Source of the DNA: Candidatus Poribacteria bacterium
GTDB lineage: Bacteria; Poribacteria; WGA-4E; GCA-2687025
DNA length: 64,000 nucleotides
Direction: 5' to 3'
Assembly: GCA_026004875.1 (NCBI GenBank)
Contig: BPJZ01000006.1
Coordinates: 1-64,000, forward strand
The notes under the pieces were generated by a model. That model saw only the letters and a list, made by a program, of their open reading frames with translations, was not told where the DNA came from and made no database searches. Made by a program: the position numbers and the translations under genes. Below are positions 28,629 through 37,815 of this stretch, piece by piece; within the stretch, counting starts at the first letter, position 1; each line of letters opens with the position of its first letter.

Positions 28629-29614
28629 CGCTTCCCAAGGATCAGCTCCTCTGCGGTGATGTGTTGGAGCTTCTTCCCCAGCTTCCGGACCGCTCGGTTC
28701 AGTTAGTGATCACTTCCCCTCCCTACTACCGACAGCGGAACTACGCCGCCGGCCCGCAGGAGATCGGAAACGAGCCGACGGTACAGGAGTATCTCAGTCG
28801 TCTGCTGGCCGTCTTCCGCGAGTGCTGCCGGGTGGTGCGGAACGACGGGAGTCTTGTTTTTAATCTCGGCGATAAATACCAAGATGGGGGCCTTCTGTTG
28901 ATCCCCTATCGGTTTGCACAGGCAGTCCTCGAGGAGGGGCTGGCCTTCTTGGTGAACGTGATCACCTGGGTCAAGCGAAATCCGACTCCGCGGCAGTTCC
29001 GGCGTCGGTTGGTTCCGGCGACGGAGCCGTTCTTTCATTTTGCCAAGACCAAACGGTATTACTATAATCTGGACGAGTTCCAGACCGGGCGCGGGGCTGG
29101 TTCGTCGCAGCGGGCGGGGAGCCGAGTTGGCCAGCGGTACTTCACTCTGATCGAGCGTTCCGATCTCAGCGCCGAACAGAAGGCCGCCGCTCGAGAGGCT
29201 CTGCAGCAGGCGATCGAAGAGGTGCGCTCCGGGCGGATCGCCGGGTTCCGGATGAAGATCCGCGGGATCCATGCGGAGCCCTTCGGGGGACAGAGCGGGG
29301 GACGGCAGTACCACCTAGAGCGCAACGGCTTTACGATCATCCGGATTCACGGGCGGCCCATCAAGCGGGATGTGATCGAAACGCCCGTCGAGACGCTCCC
29401 TGGGACGGGACATCCGGCGGTCTATCCGGTCCGCGTGGTCGAGGAGTTCCTTCGGCTGCTGACCCGTCCGGGGGACCTGGTGTTGGACCCCTTTGTTGGC
29501 TCCGGGACGACGGCGGTGGCCTGTCGCCGTACCGGCCGCCACTTCATCGGGATCGATCTGAGCTCGGAGTTCCTGGAGATTGCTCGGAGGCGGCTCCAGG
29601 AGGTGAGACGATGA
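28625..29614 (+). CDS. DNA methyltransferase (beta-class, SPPY motif)
   Basis: A 329 aa site-specific DNA methyltransferase. It opens LLCGDVLELLPQLPDRSVQ followed by the catalytic TSPPYY, and ends with the SAM-binding motif DPFVGSGTTAVACRRTG and FIGIDLS. The order catalytic motif then SAM motif is that of the beta class. SPPY is most common in N4-cytosine enzymes but also occurs in some N6-adenine enzymes. No endonuclease is next to it. ATG 28625 overlaps the HAD stop and its own stop overlaps the ADH start, so it is embedded in the lipid operon. The recognition site cannot be read from sequence. Confidence 0.88.
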   Translation: MTLPKDQLLCGDVLELLPQLPDRSVQLVITSPPYYRQRNYAAGPQEIGNEPTVQEYLSRLLAVFRECCRVVRNDGSLVFNLGDKYQDGGLLLIPYRFAQAVLEEGLAFLVNVITWVKRNPTPRQFRRRLVPATEPFFHFAKTKRYYYNLDEFQTGRGAGSSQRAGSRVGQRYFTLIERSDLSAEQKAAAREALQQAIEEVRSGRIAGFRMKIRGIHAEPFGGQSGGRQYHLERNGFTIIRIHGRPIKRDVIETPVETLPGTGHPAVYPVRVVEEFLRLLTRPGDLVLDPFVGSGTTAVACRRTGRHFIGIDLSSEFLEIARRRLQEVRR

Positions 29615-30834
29615 AGGCCGTTCAGTATCGAAAGAGCGTTCCTCGGTATCTGCTCGTGCGGCTTTTGGGGCGACGGTTTCGCAGGCTTCCGACCGGACCG
29701 TTAGGGTTGGCCCGTCTCCGCGAGGTTCCTCAGCCCCGGCTGCCCGGGCCCGAATGGGTCCGAGTGCGCCCCCGACTCAGCGGTATCTGCGGCTCCGACC
29801 TTGCCACGCTCTTTGCCAAGGGAAGCCCCTACTTCTCTCCCTTGGTCTCCACGCCGTTTGTCTTAGGGCACGAGGTGGTCGGGGTCGTCGAGGAGGTCCA
29901 CGAGGAGTGCGGGCTCCAAGCGGGGGATCGGGTCGTCTTGGAACCGGCGCTCTCCTGTCGAGTTCGTGGCCTTGAACCGGCCTGCGATCGGTGCGCCGAG
30001 GGGCGAAGCCATCTCTGTACCAACGTCGTCCGCGGGGCGATCTCCGCAGGGGTGCAAACGGGCTACTGCCGGGACACCGGCGGCGGCTGGAGCGAGTCGT
30101 TTGTGGCCCATCCCGTTCAGTTGCATCGCGTTCCGGAGGAGCTCAGCGACGAGGCGGCGGTTCTGATCGAGCCGCTGGCCTGTTGTGTTCACGGAGTGCT
30201 CCAGCGCCCTCCCCGTCCGGAGGAGACGGTACTTGTCCTCGGTTGCGGGACGATCGGCCTGTTGACGATTGCCGCGCTTCGGGCGTTGGGGTTCCCAGGA
30301 CGGCTGTTGGCTTTGGCGAAGTACCCTCATCAAGGGCGCTGGGCGCAGCGGCTGGGCGCCGACGGGCTTCTGCCGGTAGGGAAGCAACTGTACGCGGCGG
30401 TCTGCGAGGAGACCGGGGCCACCCTCCTACAGCCGGAGCTGGGAGGACCGGTCCTGCTGGGTGGAGTGGATCGCGTCTACGACTGTGTCGGCTCCTCCAG
30501 CTCCATTGACGCCGCGGTTCGGTTGACTCGAAGTGGTGGGTCGGTCATCCTGATCGGGATGCCGGCAATCCTCCGGAACGTGGACTGGACCCACATCTGG
30601 CATAAGGAGCTTGAGTTGGTGGGCGCCTACGCCTACAGCGAGGAAACCGTCGAGGGGGCCCGCTGGCGCACCTTTTCGTTGGCGATGGAGCTGATCGGCA
30701 AGCATCCTCAGTGGGCCGAGCTGGTTACCCACCGCTTCCCTCTGGAGCGGTACTCCGAGGCGATCCAAACGGCGGCCCGCGTCGGGAAGTCCCGGGCGAT
30801 CAAGGTCGTCTTTCAGATCGAGTCGGGCCTGTGA
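29611..30834 (+). CDS. Zinc-dependent alcohol dehydrogenase
   Basis: A 407 aa medium-chain dehydrogenase. The catalytic zinc site shows SGICGSDLATLF and LGHEVVGVVEE. A structural zinc lobe has Cys in LSCRVRGLEPACDRCAEGRSHLC. The Rossmann motif is LGCGTIGLLTIAALRALG. It would oxidise or reduce an alcohol/aldehyde with NAD(P). The substrate is unknown; next to a fatty alcohol-forming reductase it could act on fatty alcohols, aldehydes or a glycerol/hydroxy-acid intermediate. It starts within the methyltransferase stop (ATGA) and precedes the LarA-like gene by 24 bp. Confidence 0.88.
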   Translation: MKAVQYRKSVPRYLLVRLLGRRFRRLPTGPLGLARLREVPQPRLPGPEWVRVRPRLSGICGSDLATLFAKGSPYFSPLVSTPFVLGHEVVGVVEEVHEECGLQAGDRVVLEPALSCRVRGLEPACDRCAEGRSHLCTNVVRGAISAGVQTGYCRDTGGGWSESFVAHPVQLHRVPEELSDEAAVLIEPLACCVHGVLQRPPRPEETVLVLGCGTIGLLTIAALRALGFPGRLLALAKYPHQGRWAQRLGADGLLPVGKQLYAAVCEETGATLLQPELGGPVLLGGVDRVYDCVGSSSSIDAAVRLTRSGGSVILIGMPAILRNVDWTHIWHKELELVGAYAYSEETVEGARWRTFSLAMELIGKHPQWAELVTHRFPLERYSEAIQTAARVGKSRAIKVVFQIESGL

Positions 30835-30858
30835 GCTGGCGAGGAAGGAGATGAAACG

Positions 30859-32481
30859 ATGGCGGAAGAGGCGGCCCTGTACGACGTGCCAGACCGTTCC
30901 CATCTAGTTCAGTACGTCCAGGATGAGCGCCGGCGTTATCTGATGTTTTACGGTGAGGGATGGCTTTATGAGTCGCTCCCTAAGGGGAGCCGGGTGATCT
31001 ACGGGCCGGAGCCGCTTCCCGGCGTTCCGGACGTGCGCGCCGCCGTCGAGCAGGCGATCGAGAACCCCATCGAGACCGAGCCGCTCTCCGCTCAGCTGCG
31101 TCCCGGTATGAAGGTGACGATCGTCTTTGACGACCTGTCGTTAACGCTGCCGCCGATGCGCCGGCCCGACTTCCGACAGGTGGCCATTGAGCTGCTCTTG
31201 GAGAAGTTGGACCGCGCCGGAGTGGAGGATGTCCACCTGATCGCCGCTCTGGGAATCCACCGCCGAATGACCCCCCGGGAGCTGCGGGGAATTCTGGGTC
31301 GTCGCATCTTCGATCGGTTCTATCCCCAGGGGCGGCTCTACAATCACGATGCCGAGGACCCCGATAACTTGGTCCTCCTGGGTAAGACAGAGGCAGGGGA
31401 GCACGTCGAGCTCAACCGGCGCGCCGTCGAGTCGGACCTGGTCATCTACGTGAACCTCTGCCTGACGGCGATGGACGGCGGCCATAAGTCGCTTAACACC
31501 GGCATCACCTCTTACCGAAGTCTCTACCACCATCACAATCCTCAGACGTTACTTCACGCTCGGTCCCTGATGGACCCGCGTCGCTCGGCGCTCCACGCTT
31601 CCCTGGAACGGATGGGCCGCCTGGTAAACGAGAAGCTGAACGTCTTTCACATCGAAAGCACCTATAACACCGCGACCTTTCCGAGCGCCTTTTCCTTCCT
31701 TACCAAGCGAGAGGAGGACTGGTCCGCGCTGGACAAGCTCCTGTTTCGAATCAACAAGGCGGCTACAGAGACCCTCCCTCGCCCGGTGATTCGAAGGGTC
31801 TTCCACAGCATTAAAGCGCCCTACGGGGTGACCAGCGTCCAAGCGGGGAAAACCGACCCGGTACACGCGATCACCCTCAAAAACATCTATCGTCAGCAGC
31901 TGGTACCGGTGGAGGGACAGGCCGACGTTCTGATCGCCGGAACGCCCTACCTGGGCCCCTATAACGTCTATTCGATTTTGAACCCGCTTTTGGTGCACTG
32001 CCTGATGCTGGGATATATGTTCAACATGTATCTTGGGAAGCCGCTGGTCCGGGAGGGGGGCGTTCTGATTCTGGCCCACCCGATGAGCTACGAGTTTCAT
32101 GAGGAGCATCATCCCTCCTACATTCGCTTTTTTGAGGAGGTGCTCCCTCAGACACGCGACCCGGAGGAGATCTTCCAGAAGTACGAACGGGCCTATGCGG
32201 AGGACCCGGAGTTTCGCCGAAGGTTCCGGGAGGGCTACGCCTTCCACGGTGCACACGCGATGTACATGTGGTATTGGGGCACCCATGCGCTGCACCATTT
32301 GGGGAAGGTGATCGTCCTCAAGCCGGAGAACGATCGGGCCCGGGAGGCCTGCCGGCGGATGGGCTACGACACGGCCGATTCGCTGCCGGAGGCGTTGGAA
32401 AAGGCGCAGGAGGTCGTCGGCGCCGATCCTCAGATCACCCTCTACCACTGGCCCCCGATCTTCCTCTGTCAAGTGAGCTAG
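30859..32481 (+). CDS. LarA-like (DUF2088) lactate-racemase-family protein
   Basis: A 540 aa protein with a LarA/DUF2088 domain. Recognisable parts are VTIVFDDLSLTLPP, AALGIHRRMTPREL (His near 134) and AMDGGHKSLNTGI (Lys near 210). The last two match the places where LarA has an active-site His and the Lys that holds the nickel-pincer cofactor. Lactobacillus LarA is about 425 aa, so this one has about 115 extra residues, mostly C-terminal and rich in His and aromatics. Its GGAAGGAG site is strong. No cofactor-maturation genes (larB, larC, larE) are in the window. It may racemise or epimerise another 2-hydroxy acid in the lipid pathway. Confidence 0.75.
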   Translation: MAEEAALYDVPDRSHLVQYVQDERRRYLMFYGEGWLYESLPKGSRVIYGPEPLPGVPDVRAAVEQAIENPIETEPLSAQLRPGMKVTIVFDDLSLTLPPMRRPDFRQVAIELLLEKLDRAGVEDVHLIAALGIHRRMTPRELRGILGRRIFDRFYPQGRLYNHDAEDPDNLVLLGKTEAGEHVELNRRAVESDLVIYVNLCLTAMDGGHKSLNTGITSYRSLYHHHNPQTLLHARSLMDPRRSALHASLERMGRLVNEKLNVFHIESTYNTATFPSAFSFLTKREEDWSALDKLLFRINKAATETLPRPVIRRVFHSIKAPYGVTSVQAGKTDPVHAITLKNIYRQQLVPVEGQADVLIAGTPYLGPYNVYSILNPLLVHCLMLGYMFNMYLGKPLVREGGVLILAHPMSYEFHEEHHPSYIRFFEEVLPQTRDPEEIFQKYERAYAEDPEFRRRFREGYAFHGAHAMYMWYWGTHALHHLGKVIVLKPENDRAREACRRMGYDTADSLPEALEKAQEVVGADPQITLYHWPPIFLCQVS

Positions 32482-32506
32482 TCCAGCGGATGAGGAGCGC
32501 GGGCGC

Positions 32507-33412
32507 GTGCCGATACCGCTCCTGATCAACCCTCACAGCGGCGGAGGGCGCGGCCGTCGAGTCGGCCAAGTGGCCGTCGAACGACTTCGTGCGCTGGGGC
32601 ACGCCGTCGCTGCGGAGGTGGTCGAGGGGGCCGAGCGGCTCCAAGAACGGGTCCGAAGCCTTCGAGAGGGGGGAACGGAGCTGCTCCTTCTCTGCGGAGG
32701 GGACGGAACGGTTCACCGTGCCTTGCCGGAGCTGGTGGGCGGCCCGACGGCGCTCGGAGTGGTGCCCGCCGGACGTGGAAACGATCTGGCTCAGGCGTTG
32801 GGCTTCCCCACCCGTTTGGATCGAGCGATCCGAGCGCTTTCCAAGGCGATGGAGTGGCAAACAGTTCGGGTGGTTGACCTAGGACGTGTGAACGGGCGCT
32901 ATTTTGCCACAGCGGCCACCTGCGGCCTCGACAGCCGTGTTGCCGAATGGGCGCGACGAACCTCTCGCGGGCCGCTCCCCTCGTGGGCCTATCTCCTGGG
33001 AACGATCCGGGTCCTCCTCTCCGATCCTCCTCGTCGCATTCGCCTCGTCGCCGACGGAAGGGCGATCCACGACGATCTGGCGCTGATGTGTCCTGCCCTG
33101 AACGTGCCCCGTTACGGCGGGCGGTTCCAGATGGCGCCTTTGGCCCAAATGGACGACGGACTGCTGAACTACTGCTGGGTCGAACGGCTCCCCCCCTGCC
33201 GGGCAGCGCTCCTGATCCCTCGCGCGCTCCGCGGAACCCATCTGGATCATCCAGCGGTGCATCCGGGAACTGCTCGCGCTCTCCTCCTGGAGAGCGATCC
33301 TCCAGAGGCGATCTATGCCGACGGCGAGCCGGTCGCGACGACGCCCTGTCGCGTCGAGGTGGTGCCCCAGGCGCTGCGCGTTCTTGTTTTCCCGCCGGCC
33401 CTCGCAGTATAG
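32507..33412 (+). CDS. Diacylglycerol kinase family lipid kinase (DagK/YegS-like)
   Basis: A 301 aa soluble lipid kinase. It opens LLINPHSGGGRG, with the ATP-binding CGGDGTVHRAL near residue 65, VPAGRGNDLAQALGF, and the C-terminal IYADGEPV...VEVVPQALRV. Members phosphorylate diacylglycerol, sphingoid bases or similar lipid alcohols. The GTG start has GGAG about 12 bp upstream. It follows the LarA-like gene by 25 bp and is probably the last gene of the lipid operon. It could phosphorylate the product of the pathway or recycle diacylglycerol. Confidence 0.88.
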   Translation: MPIPLLINPHSGGGRGRRVGQVAVERLRALGHAVAAEVVEGAERLQERVRSLREGGTELLLLCGGDGTVHRALPELVGGPTALGVVPAGRGNDLAQALGFPTRLDRAIRALSKAMEWQTVRVVDLGRVNGRYFATAATCGLDSRVAEWARRTSRGPLPSWAYLLGTIRVLLSDPPRRIRLVADGRAIHDDLALMCPALNVPRYGGRFQMAPLAQMDDGLLNYCWVERLPPCRAALLIPRALRGTHLDHPAVHPGTARALLLESDPPEAIYADGEPVATTPCRVEVVPQALRVLVFPPALAV

Positions 33413-33413
33413 A
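33384..33413 (+). promoter_or_regulatory. Possible promoter for cstA
   Basis: TTGTTT (33384-33389) and TATAGA (33408-33413) are 18 bp apart at the very end of the lipid kinase gene, about 48 bp before cstA. Confidence 0.4.
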
Positions 33414-33460
33414 ATTTAACGTTAAGTCCATTTCAAAAAGGGAAGGGGGAGGAGCTGGCG

Positions 33461-35251
33461 ATGAGCTCGATCTTCGTGGCGCTGCTGGCCTTTGTCGGTT
33501 TCATTGTGGCCTACCACACCTACGGCCGATTCCTCGCCGATAAGCTGTTTGGCGTGGACCCCAACCGCAAAACTCCCGCCGTCGAGGTGAACGACGGGGT
33601 GGATTACGTTCCGACCAAAAAGGAGGTGCTCCTTGGGCACCACTTCACTTCGATCGCTGGGACAGGGCCCATCGTCGGACCGGCCATCGCGATCATTTGG
33701 GGATGGGTTCCGGCGCTGTTGTGGGTGGTCTTTGGCTCGATCTTTATCGGCGCCGTCCACGACTTAGGGGCGCTGATCCTCTCGGTTCGCAACCGGGGCT
33801 CTTCCATCGGCGACCTTTCCGAAAAGGTCGTCAGCCGGCGGGTCAAGCGGGTTTTCCTCTATATCATTCTCCTAGCGCTGTTCATCGTCCTTGCCGTTTT
33901 TGCGCTGGTGATCGCGACGATCTTCTCCCTCTATCCCGAGTCGGTGCTGGCCGTCTGGCTGGAGATTCCAATTGCGCTGTGGGCCGGCTACATGATCTAC
34001 AAGCGAGGGGCCTCGCTCTGGAAGGTCGGCCTGATCGCCGTTGTGCTGATGTACGCGACCGTAATCCTGGGGGCCTACGTTCCAATCCGGCTGCCGGACA
34101 ACCTCCCGTTGGGGATGAACTCGGTGGTGGCTTGGTCGCTTCTACTGTTCCTTTATGCGTACATCGCTTCAGTCCTGCCGGTCCATCGGCTGTTGCAGCC
34201 GCGTGACTACATTAACGGCCATGAGCTCTACATTGTCATGGCGTTGCTCGTGATCGGGATTCTCGTGGCCCACCCGGTGATGGTCGCACCGGGCTTCAAC
34301 TTCCAGGTTCCCAGCCCCTCGGAGGTGGGATGGGGCGGATGGGTTCACGCGTTGATCACAGCAGGCGGCGTCGGGATTCAAGGGGCGCCGGCTTTCATCC
34401 CCTTCCTGTTCATCACGATCGCCTGCGGGGCGATCTCTGGCTTTCACTGCATGGTCTCCTCCGGGACGACTTCTAAGCAGTTGGCCTCGGAGAAGGACGC
34501 CCGCCTGGTCGGTTACGGGGCGATGCTGTTGGAGGGCGCCTTGGCCACGCTGGTGATCATCGCCTGCGGCGCAGCGATCGGCCTGAAGCCGGGGGCGAAC
34601 GGTCTGCCGTTAGGAGCGGCGGCCTTTGCGGAACACTACTCCTCCTGGGCCTCTGCGGGTGGCTTGAAGGCCACGCTGGGCGCCTTTGTGGACGGCTCTG
34701 CCCAGCTGATCATGGCGCTGGGGATCCCTCGGAACATCGCCGTCGCGATCATGGGCGTCATGGTGGCCTCCTTCGCGGCCACGACGCTGGACACGGCAAC
34801 TCGGATTCAGCGGTACGTCATCACTGAGATCGGGAGCGATCTGGGGATCGCTTCGCTGCAGAACCGCCACGCAGCGACGCTGCTGGCCGTCGGCTCGGCG
34901 GCGATTTTGGCCCTCCAGAAGGGCGGCACTGGCGGGCTGACCCTTTGGCCGCTCTTTGGAGCGACCAACCAGCTCTTGGGCGCGCTGACGCTGCTGGTCC
35001 TGACCGTTTGGCTGGCAAAGCAGCAGAAGGCCATGCGCTATACGGCGGTGCCGATGGTCTTTATGCTCACGATGACCGCCTGGGCGCTGGGGGCCAACCT
35101 GGTGGACTTCTTTGCCAGAGGCCAGTGGCACCTGTTCGTCATCGGGGCGATCGTCACCGTCCTTGAGGTCTGGATGGTGGCCGAAAGTCTCGTCCATCTG
35201 GGAGCGGCGCGGCGACGGCTCGCCACCGAAGGAATCGGCGCCGGAGGATGA
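33461..35251 (+). CDS. cstA: Carbon starvation protein A (peptide/pyruvate transporter)
   Basis: A 596 aa inner-membrane transporter with many hydrophobic helices. It has the family hallmarks YGRFLADKLFGVD, TSIAGTGPIVGPAIAIIWGW, and SGFHCMVSSGTTSKQL. CstA/YjiY relatives import peptides or pyruvate, often when carbon is short. The start has GGGGGAGGAG. There is a likely promoter at the end of the preceding gene. Length and motifs are complete. Confidence 0.93.
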   Translation: MSSIFVALLAFVGFIVAYHTYGRFLADKLFGVDPNRKTPAVEVNDGVDYVPTKKEVLLGHHFTSIAGTGPIVGPAIAIIWGWVPALLWVVFGSIFIGAVHDLGALILSVRNRGSSIGDLSEKVVSRRVKRVFLYIILLALFIVLAVFALVIATIFSLYPESVLAVWLEIPIALWAGYMIYKRGASLWKVGLIAVVLMYATVILGAYVPIRLPDNLPLGMNSVVAWSLLLFLYAYIASVLPVHRLLQPRDYINGHELYIVMALLVIGILVAHPVMVAPGFNFQVPSPSEVGWGGWVHALITAGGVGIQGAPAFIPFLFITIACGAISGFHCMVSSGTTSKQLASEKDARLVGYGAMLLEGALATLVIIACGAAIGLKPGANGLPLGAAAFAEHYSSWASAGGLKATLGAFVDGSAQLIMALGIPRNIAVAIMGVMVASFAATTLDTATRIQRYVITEIGSDLGIASLQNRHAATLLAVGSAAILALQKGGTGGLTLWPLFGATNQLLGALTLLVLTVWLAKQQKAMRYTAVPMVFMLTMTAWALGANLVDFFARGQWHLFVIGAIVTVLEVWMVAESLVHLGAARRRLATEGIGAGG

Positions 35252-35419
35252 TTCCACACGCTATTCCCACCACCGCCGCGAGCGCTTGAAGGCTCCGCCC
35301 GCCTTCCTCTGCCGAAGGTGGGTTGCGCTCTCTTGAATACAAGGGTCGTTGTCTTCGCCCCCCAAAACGGGCATGATAGCTCCAAAGAGTCGGCTCGTTC
35401 TCACTGAGGAAAGGCGGCG

Positions 35420-36967
35420 ATGGCGTACCTGATCGGAGTGGATGTCGGCACAACCGGCGCCAAGACCTTGCTTGTAGACGAGAAGGGCCAGAAGATCGCT
35501 AGCGCTCTGGTGGAGTACCCCCTTGCGACGCCGCGGCCCAAGTGGTCCGAACAGAATCCCGAGGACTGGGTGCAGGCCACCTTCCAGACGATCCGGCAGG
35601 TCCTGACCCAGTCCGGCGTTGACCCGGCTGAGGTGAAGGGGATCGGTCTCTCCGGACAGATGCACGGTCTGGTTCTCCTGGATGCCGAGAAGCGCGTTCT
35701 CCGACCGGCGATCCTCTGGAACGACGTCCGGACGACGGAACAGTGTCGGCAGATCACCGAACAGGTCGGCCGGAAGACGCTGATCGCCGAGACTTGCAAC
35801 CCGGCGCTGGAAGGGTTCACCGCCCCGAAGATCCTCTGGGTCCGCCAGCATGAACCGGAGGTCTACCAGAAGGCTCGGTGGGTGCTCCTTCCCAAAGACT
35901 ACGTCCGGTATCGACTAACCGGCGAGATCGCCATGGAGGTCTCCGACGCCGCCGGGACGCTGCTGTTCAACGTGCGCGAGCGCCGTTGGTCCTCGGTCGT
36001 CCTGGAGCGGCTGGAGATCCCCAAGGAGTGGATGCCCCCCGTCTACGAATCGGTGGACATCTGCGGCCGGATCACCTCTCAAGTGGCCAAAGCGACCGGC
36101 CTGCAGGCCGGAACACCGGTGGTCGGCGGCGGAGCGGACAACGCCTGCAGTGCTGTTGGAAACGGAATCGTCTACGAAGGACGTGTCAGCGCTAGCTTGG
36201 GCACCTCCGGCGTCGTCTTGGCCCATACCGATTCGGTCCTGGTGGACCCCGGCCTGAGGGCTCATACCTTCTGCCATGCCGTCCCGAACAAGTGGTACAC
36301 AATGGGGGTAATGCTCTCTGCTGGTGGGGCGTTCCGGTGGTTCCGAGATGTGCTCGGCGAGGCGGAGATCGCCGAAGCCAGGAGACAGGGAAGGGATCCC
36401 TACGAGCTGCTTACCGAGCGAGCGGCGCGCGCGCCGGTCGGAAGCGAAGGGCTGATCTTTTTGCCGTACCTCACCGGGGAGCGGACTCCTCACGCCGATG
36501 CGAACGCCCGAGCGGTCTACTTTGGCCTGACGCTCCGTCACAACAAGGACGCGATCGTCCGCGCGACAATGGAAGGGATCACCTACGGCATGCGGGACAG
36601 TCTGGAGATCATTCGGGAGCTGGGCGTTCAGGTGCACGCGATTACCGCCACCGGCGGCGGCGCCCGAAGTTCTCTTTGGCGACAGATTCAGGCGGACGTG
36701 TACAACGTCCCCGTTCGGACGATCTCTCAGGAGGAGGGGCCGGCCTTTGGGGCGGCCATCCTCGCGGGAGTGGGCGCGGGGGTCTTCGAGTCCTGCGAAG
36801 CCGCCGCCGACGCGCTGGTTCATTATAGCTCCGAGACCCGGCCCGATCCGGAGCGCGTCGCCATCTACGACGCCTACTACCAGGTTTACCGGGCGCTTTA
36901 TCCAGCGCTCAAGCCCCAGTTTGACGCGGTCAGCGAACTGGTGGAACGGTTCCACAGCGGCGCATGA
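35420..36967 (+). CDS. xylB: Xylulokinase (FGGY family)
   Basis: A 515 aa sugar kinase that phosphorylates D-xylulose with ATP. It opens LIGVDVGTTGAKTLLVDEKG. GLSGQMHGLVLLD and LRPAILWNDVRT fit xylulokinase rather than glycerol kinase. TGGGARSSLWRQIQADV and EEGPAFGAAILAGVG complete the FGGY signatures. AGGAAAGG lies upstream. No xylose isomerase or transporter is in the window. The 168 bp gap before it (35252-35419) holds no gene and no clear promoter, though TTGTCT followed by TGATAG is a weak candidate. It overlaps the next gene as ATGA. Confidence 0.9.
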   Translation: MAYLIGVDVGTTGAKTLLVDEKGQKIASALVEYPLATPRPKWSEQNPEDWVQATFQTIRQVLTQSGVDPAEVKGIGLSGQMHGLVLLDAEKRVLRPAILWNDVRTTEQCRQITEQVGRKTLIAETCNPALEGFTAPKILWVRQHEPEVYQKARWVLLPKDYVRYRLTGEIAMEVSDAAGTLLFNVRERRWSSVVLERLEIPKEWMPPVYESVDICGRITSQVAKATGLQAGTPVVGGGADNACSAVGNGIVYEGRVSASLGTSGVVLAHTDSVLVDPGLRAHTFCHAVPNKWYTMGVMLSAGGAFRWFRDVLGEAEIAEARRQGRDPYELLTERAARAPVGSEGLIFLPYLTGERTPHADANARAVYFGLTLRHNKDAIVRATMEGITYGMRDSLEIIRELGVQVHAITATGGGARSSLWRQIQADVYNVPVRTISQEEGPAFGAAILAGVGAGVFESCEAAADALVHYSSETRPDPERVAIYDAYYQVYRALYPALKPQFDAVSELVERFHSGA

Positions 36968-37815
36968 CCCCCTCGCTGCGACTGCTCGGCCTGGACATCG
37001 ACGGGACGCTCCTGGATCCTACGGGGCGCCTCCGGGAGCGCGTCCGGGAGCAGTTGGTTCGGTTTCATCGGGCAGGGGGAACGATCGTCCTGGTGACCGG
37101 CAGGCGCTTTGAGAGCGCTGTTCGGTACGGATGCCAGTTGCCCGTTCCGGCGCTGATCGGGGCGCACAACGGCGCGGTCCTCCGGGAGGTCTCCGGCGCG
37201 GTTCTCGATGTGCAGCCGATGGAGGAGAGATCGGTCGCCCAGACGGTTGCGGCGGCCCGATCGCTCGGCGCGGTAGCCTGGGTTTATCAACACAACCCCT
37301 CCGGTCCAACTTGGATCTACGCCGACCCGCCGGAGCGCGTTCCGATCTCCCTTCGGGAGTTTGCTCACCGCTATCTGGAGATGACCCGAGCGGTGGTCCG
37401 CTGGCTCTCCCAAGCGGACGATCCTCCCACGGCGAACGTCCTGGAGGTGATGGTGAGCGTTCGGGAGGAAGAAGCCGCCCGAGTGGAAGAGGGGCTCCGG
37501 ACGCAACTGGGAGGGACCGTTCGGCTGATTCCAGAGCGCTCCGGCGGTCGAGTTCACTTTGGAGTTGTTCACCACGACGTTTCCAAGGCGCGGCCGTTAC
37601 AATTCCTCTGCCGAGCGTGGGGAATTGACCGGACAGAGGTCCTCGCGATGGGCGACAATCTCAACGACGTGGAGATGCTCGAGTTTGCCGGACACGCCTA
37701 CGCAATGGCGAACGGCCATCCGTTGCTGCTGGCGCGTGGTTACCCGCAAGCGCCCTCCAACGCCGAAGACGGCGTCGCCGTCGTGCTCGAACGGTACCTA
37801 AGACAAGGGGGATGA
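36964..37815 (+). CDS. Cof-type HAD-IIB sugar-phosphatase-like hydrolase
   Basis: A 283 aa HAD subfamily IIB protein. Motif I is LLGLDIDGTLLDPTG, motif II IVLVTGRRF, and motif IV VLAMGDNLNDVEMLEFAG, with a Cof-type cap between. Such enzymes dephosphorylate sugar phosphates and similar metabolites. It overlaps xylB and leuB by ATGA on both sides, so translation is coupled. The substrate is unknown; a link to the xylulokinase is possible. Confidence 0.88.
   Translation: MTPSLRLLGLDIDGTLLDPTGRLRERVREQLVRFHRAGGTIVLVTGRRFESAVRYGCQLPVPALIGAHNGAVLREVSGAVLDVQPMEERSVAQTVAAARSLGAVAWVYQHNPSGPTWIYADPPERVPISLREFAHRYLEMTRAVVRWLSQADDPPTANVLEVMVSVREEEAARVEEGLRTQLGGTVRLIPERSGGRVHFGVVHHDVSKARPLQFLCRAWGIDRTEVLAMGDNLNDVEMLEFAGHAYAMANGHPLLLARGYPQAPSNAEDGVAVVLERYLRQGG

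Noticed and set aside
35252-35419. Promoter in the cstA-xylB gap
   Set aside because: TTGTCT with TGATAG at 19 bp is too weak to annotate.
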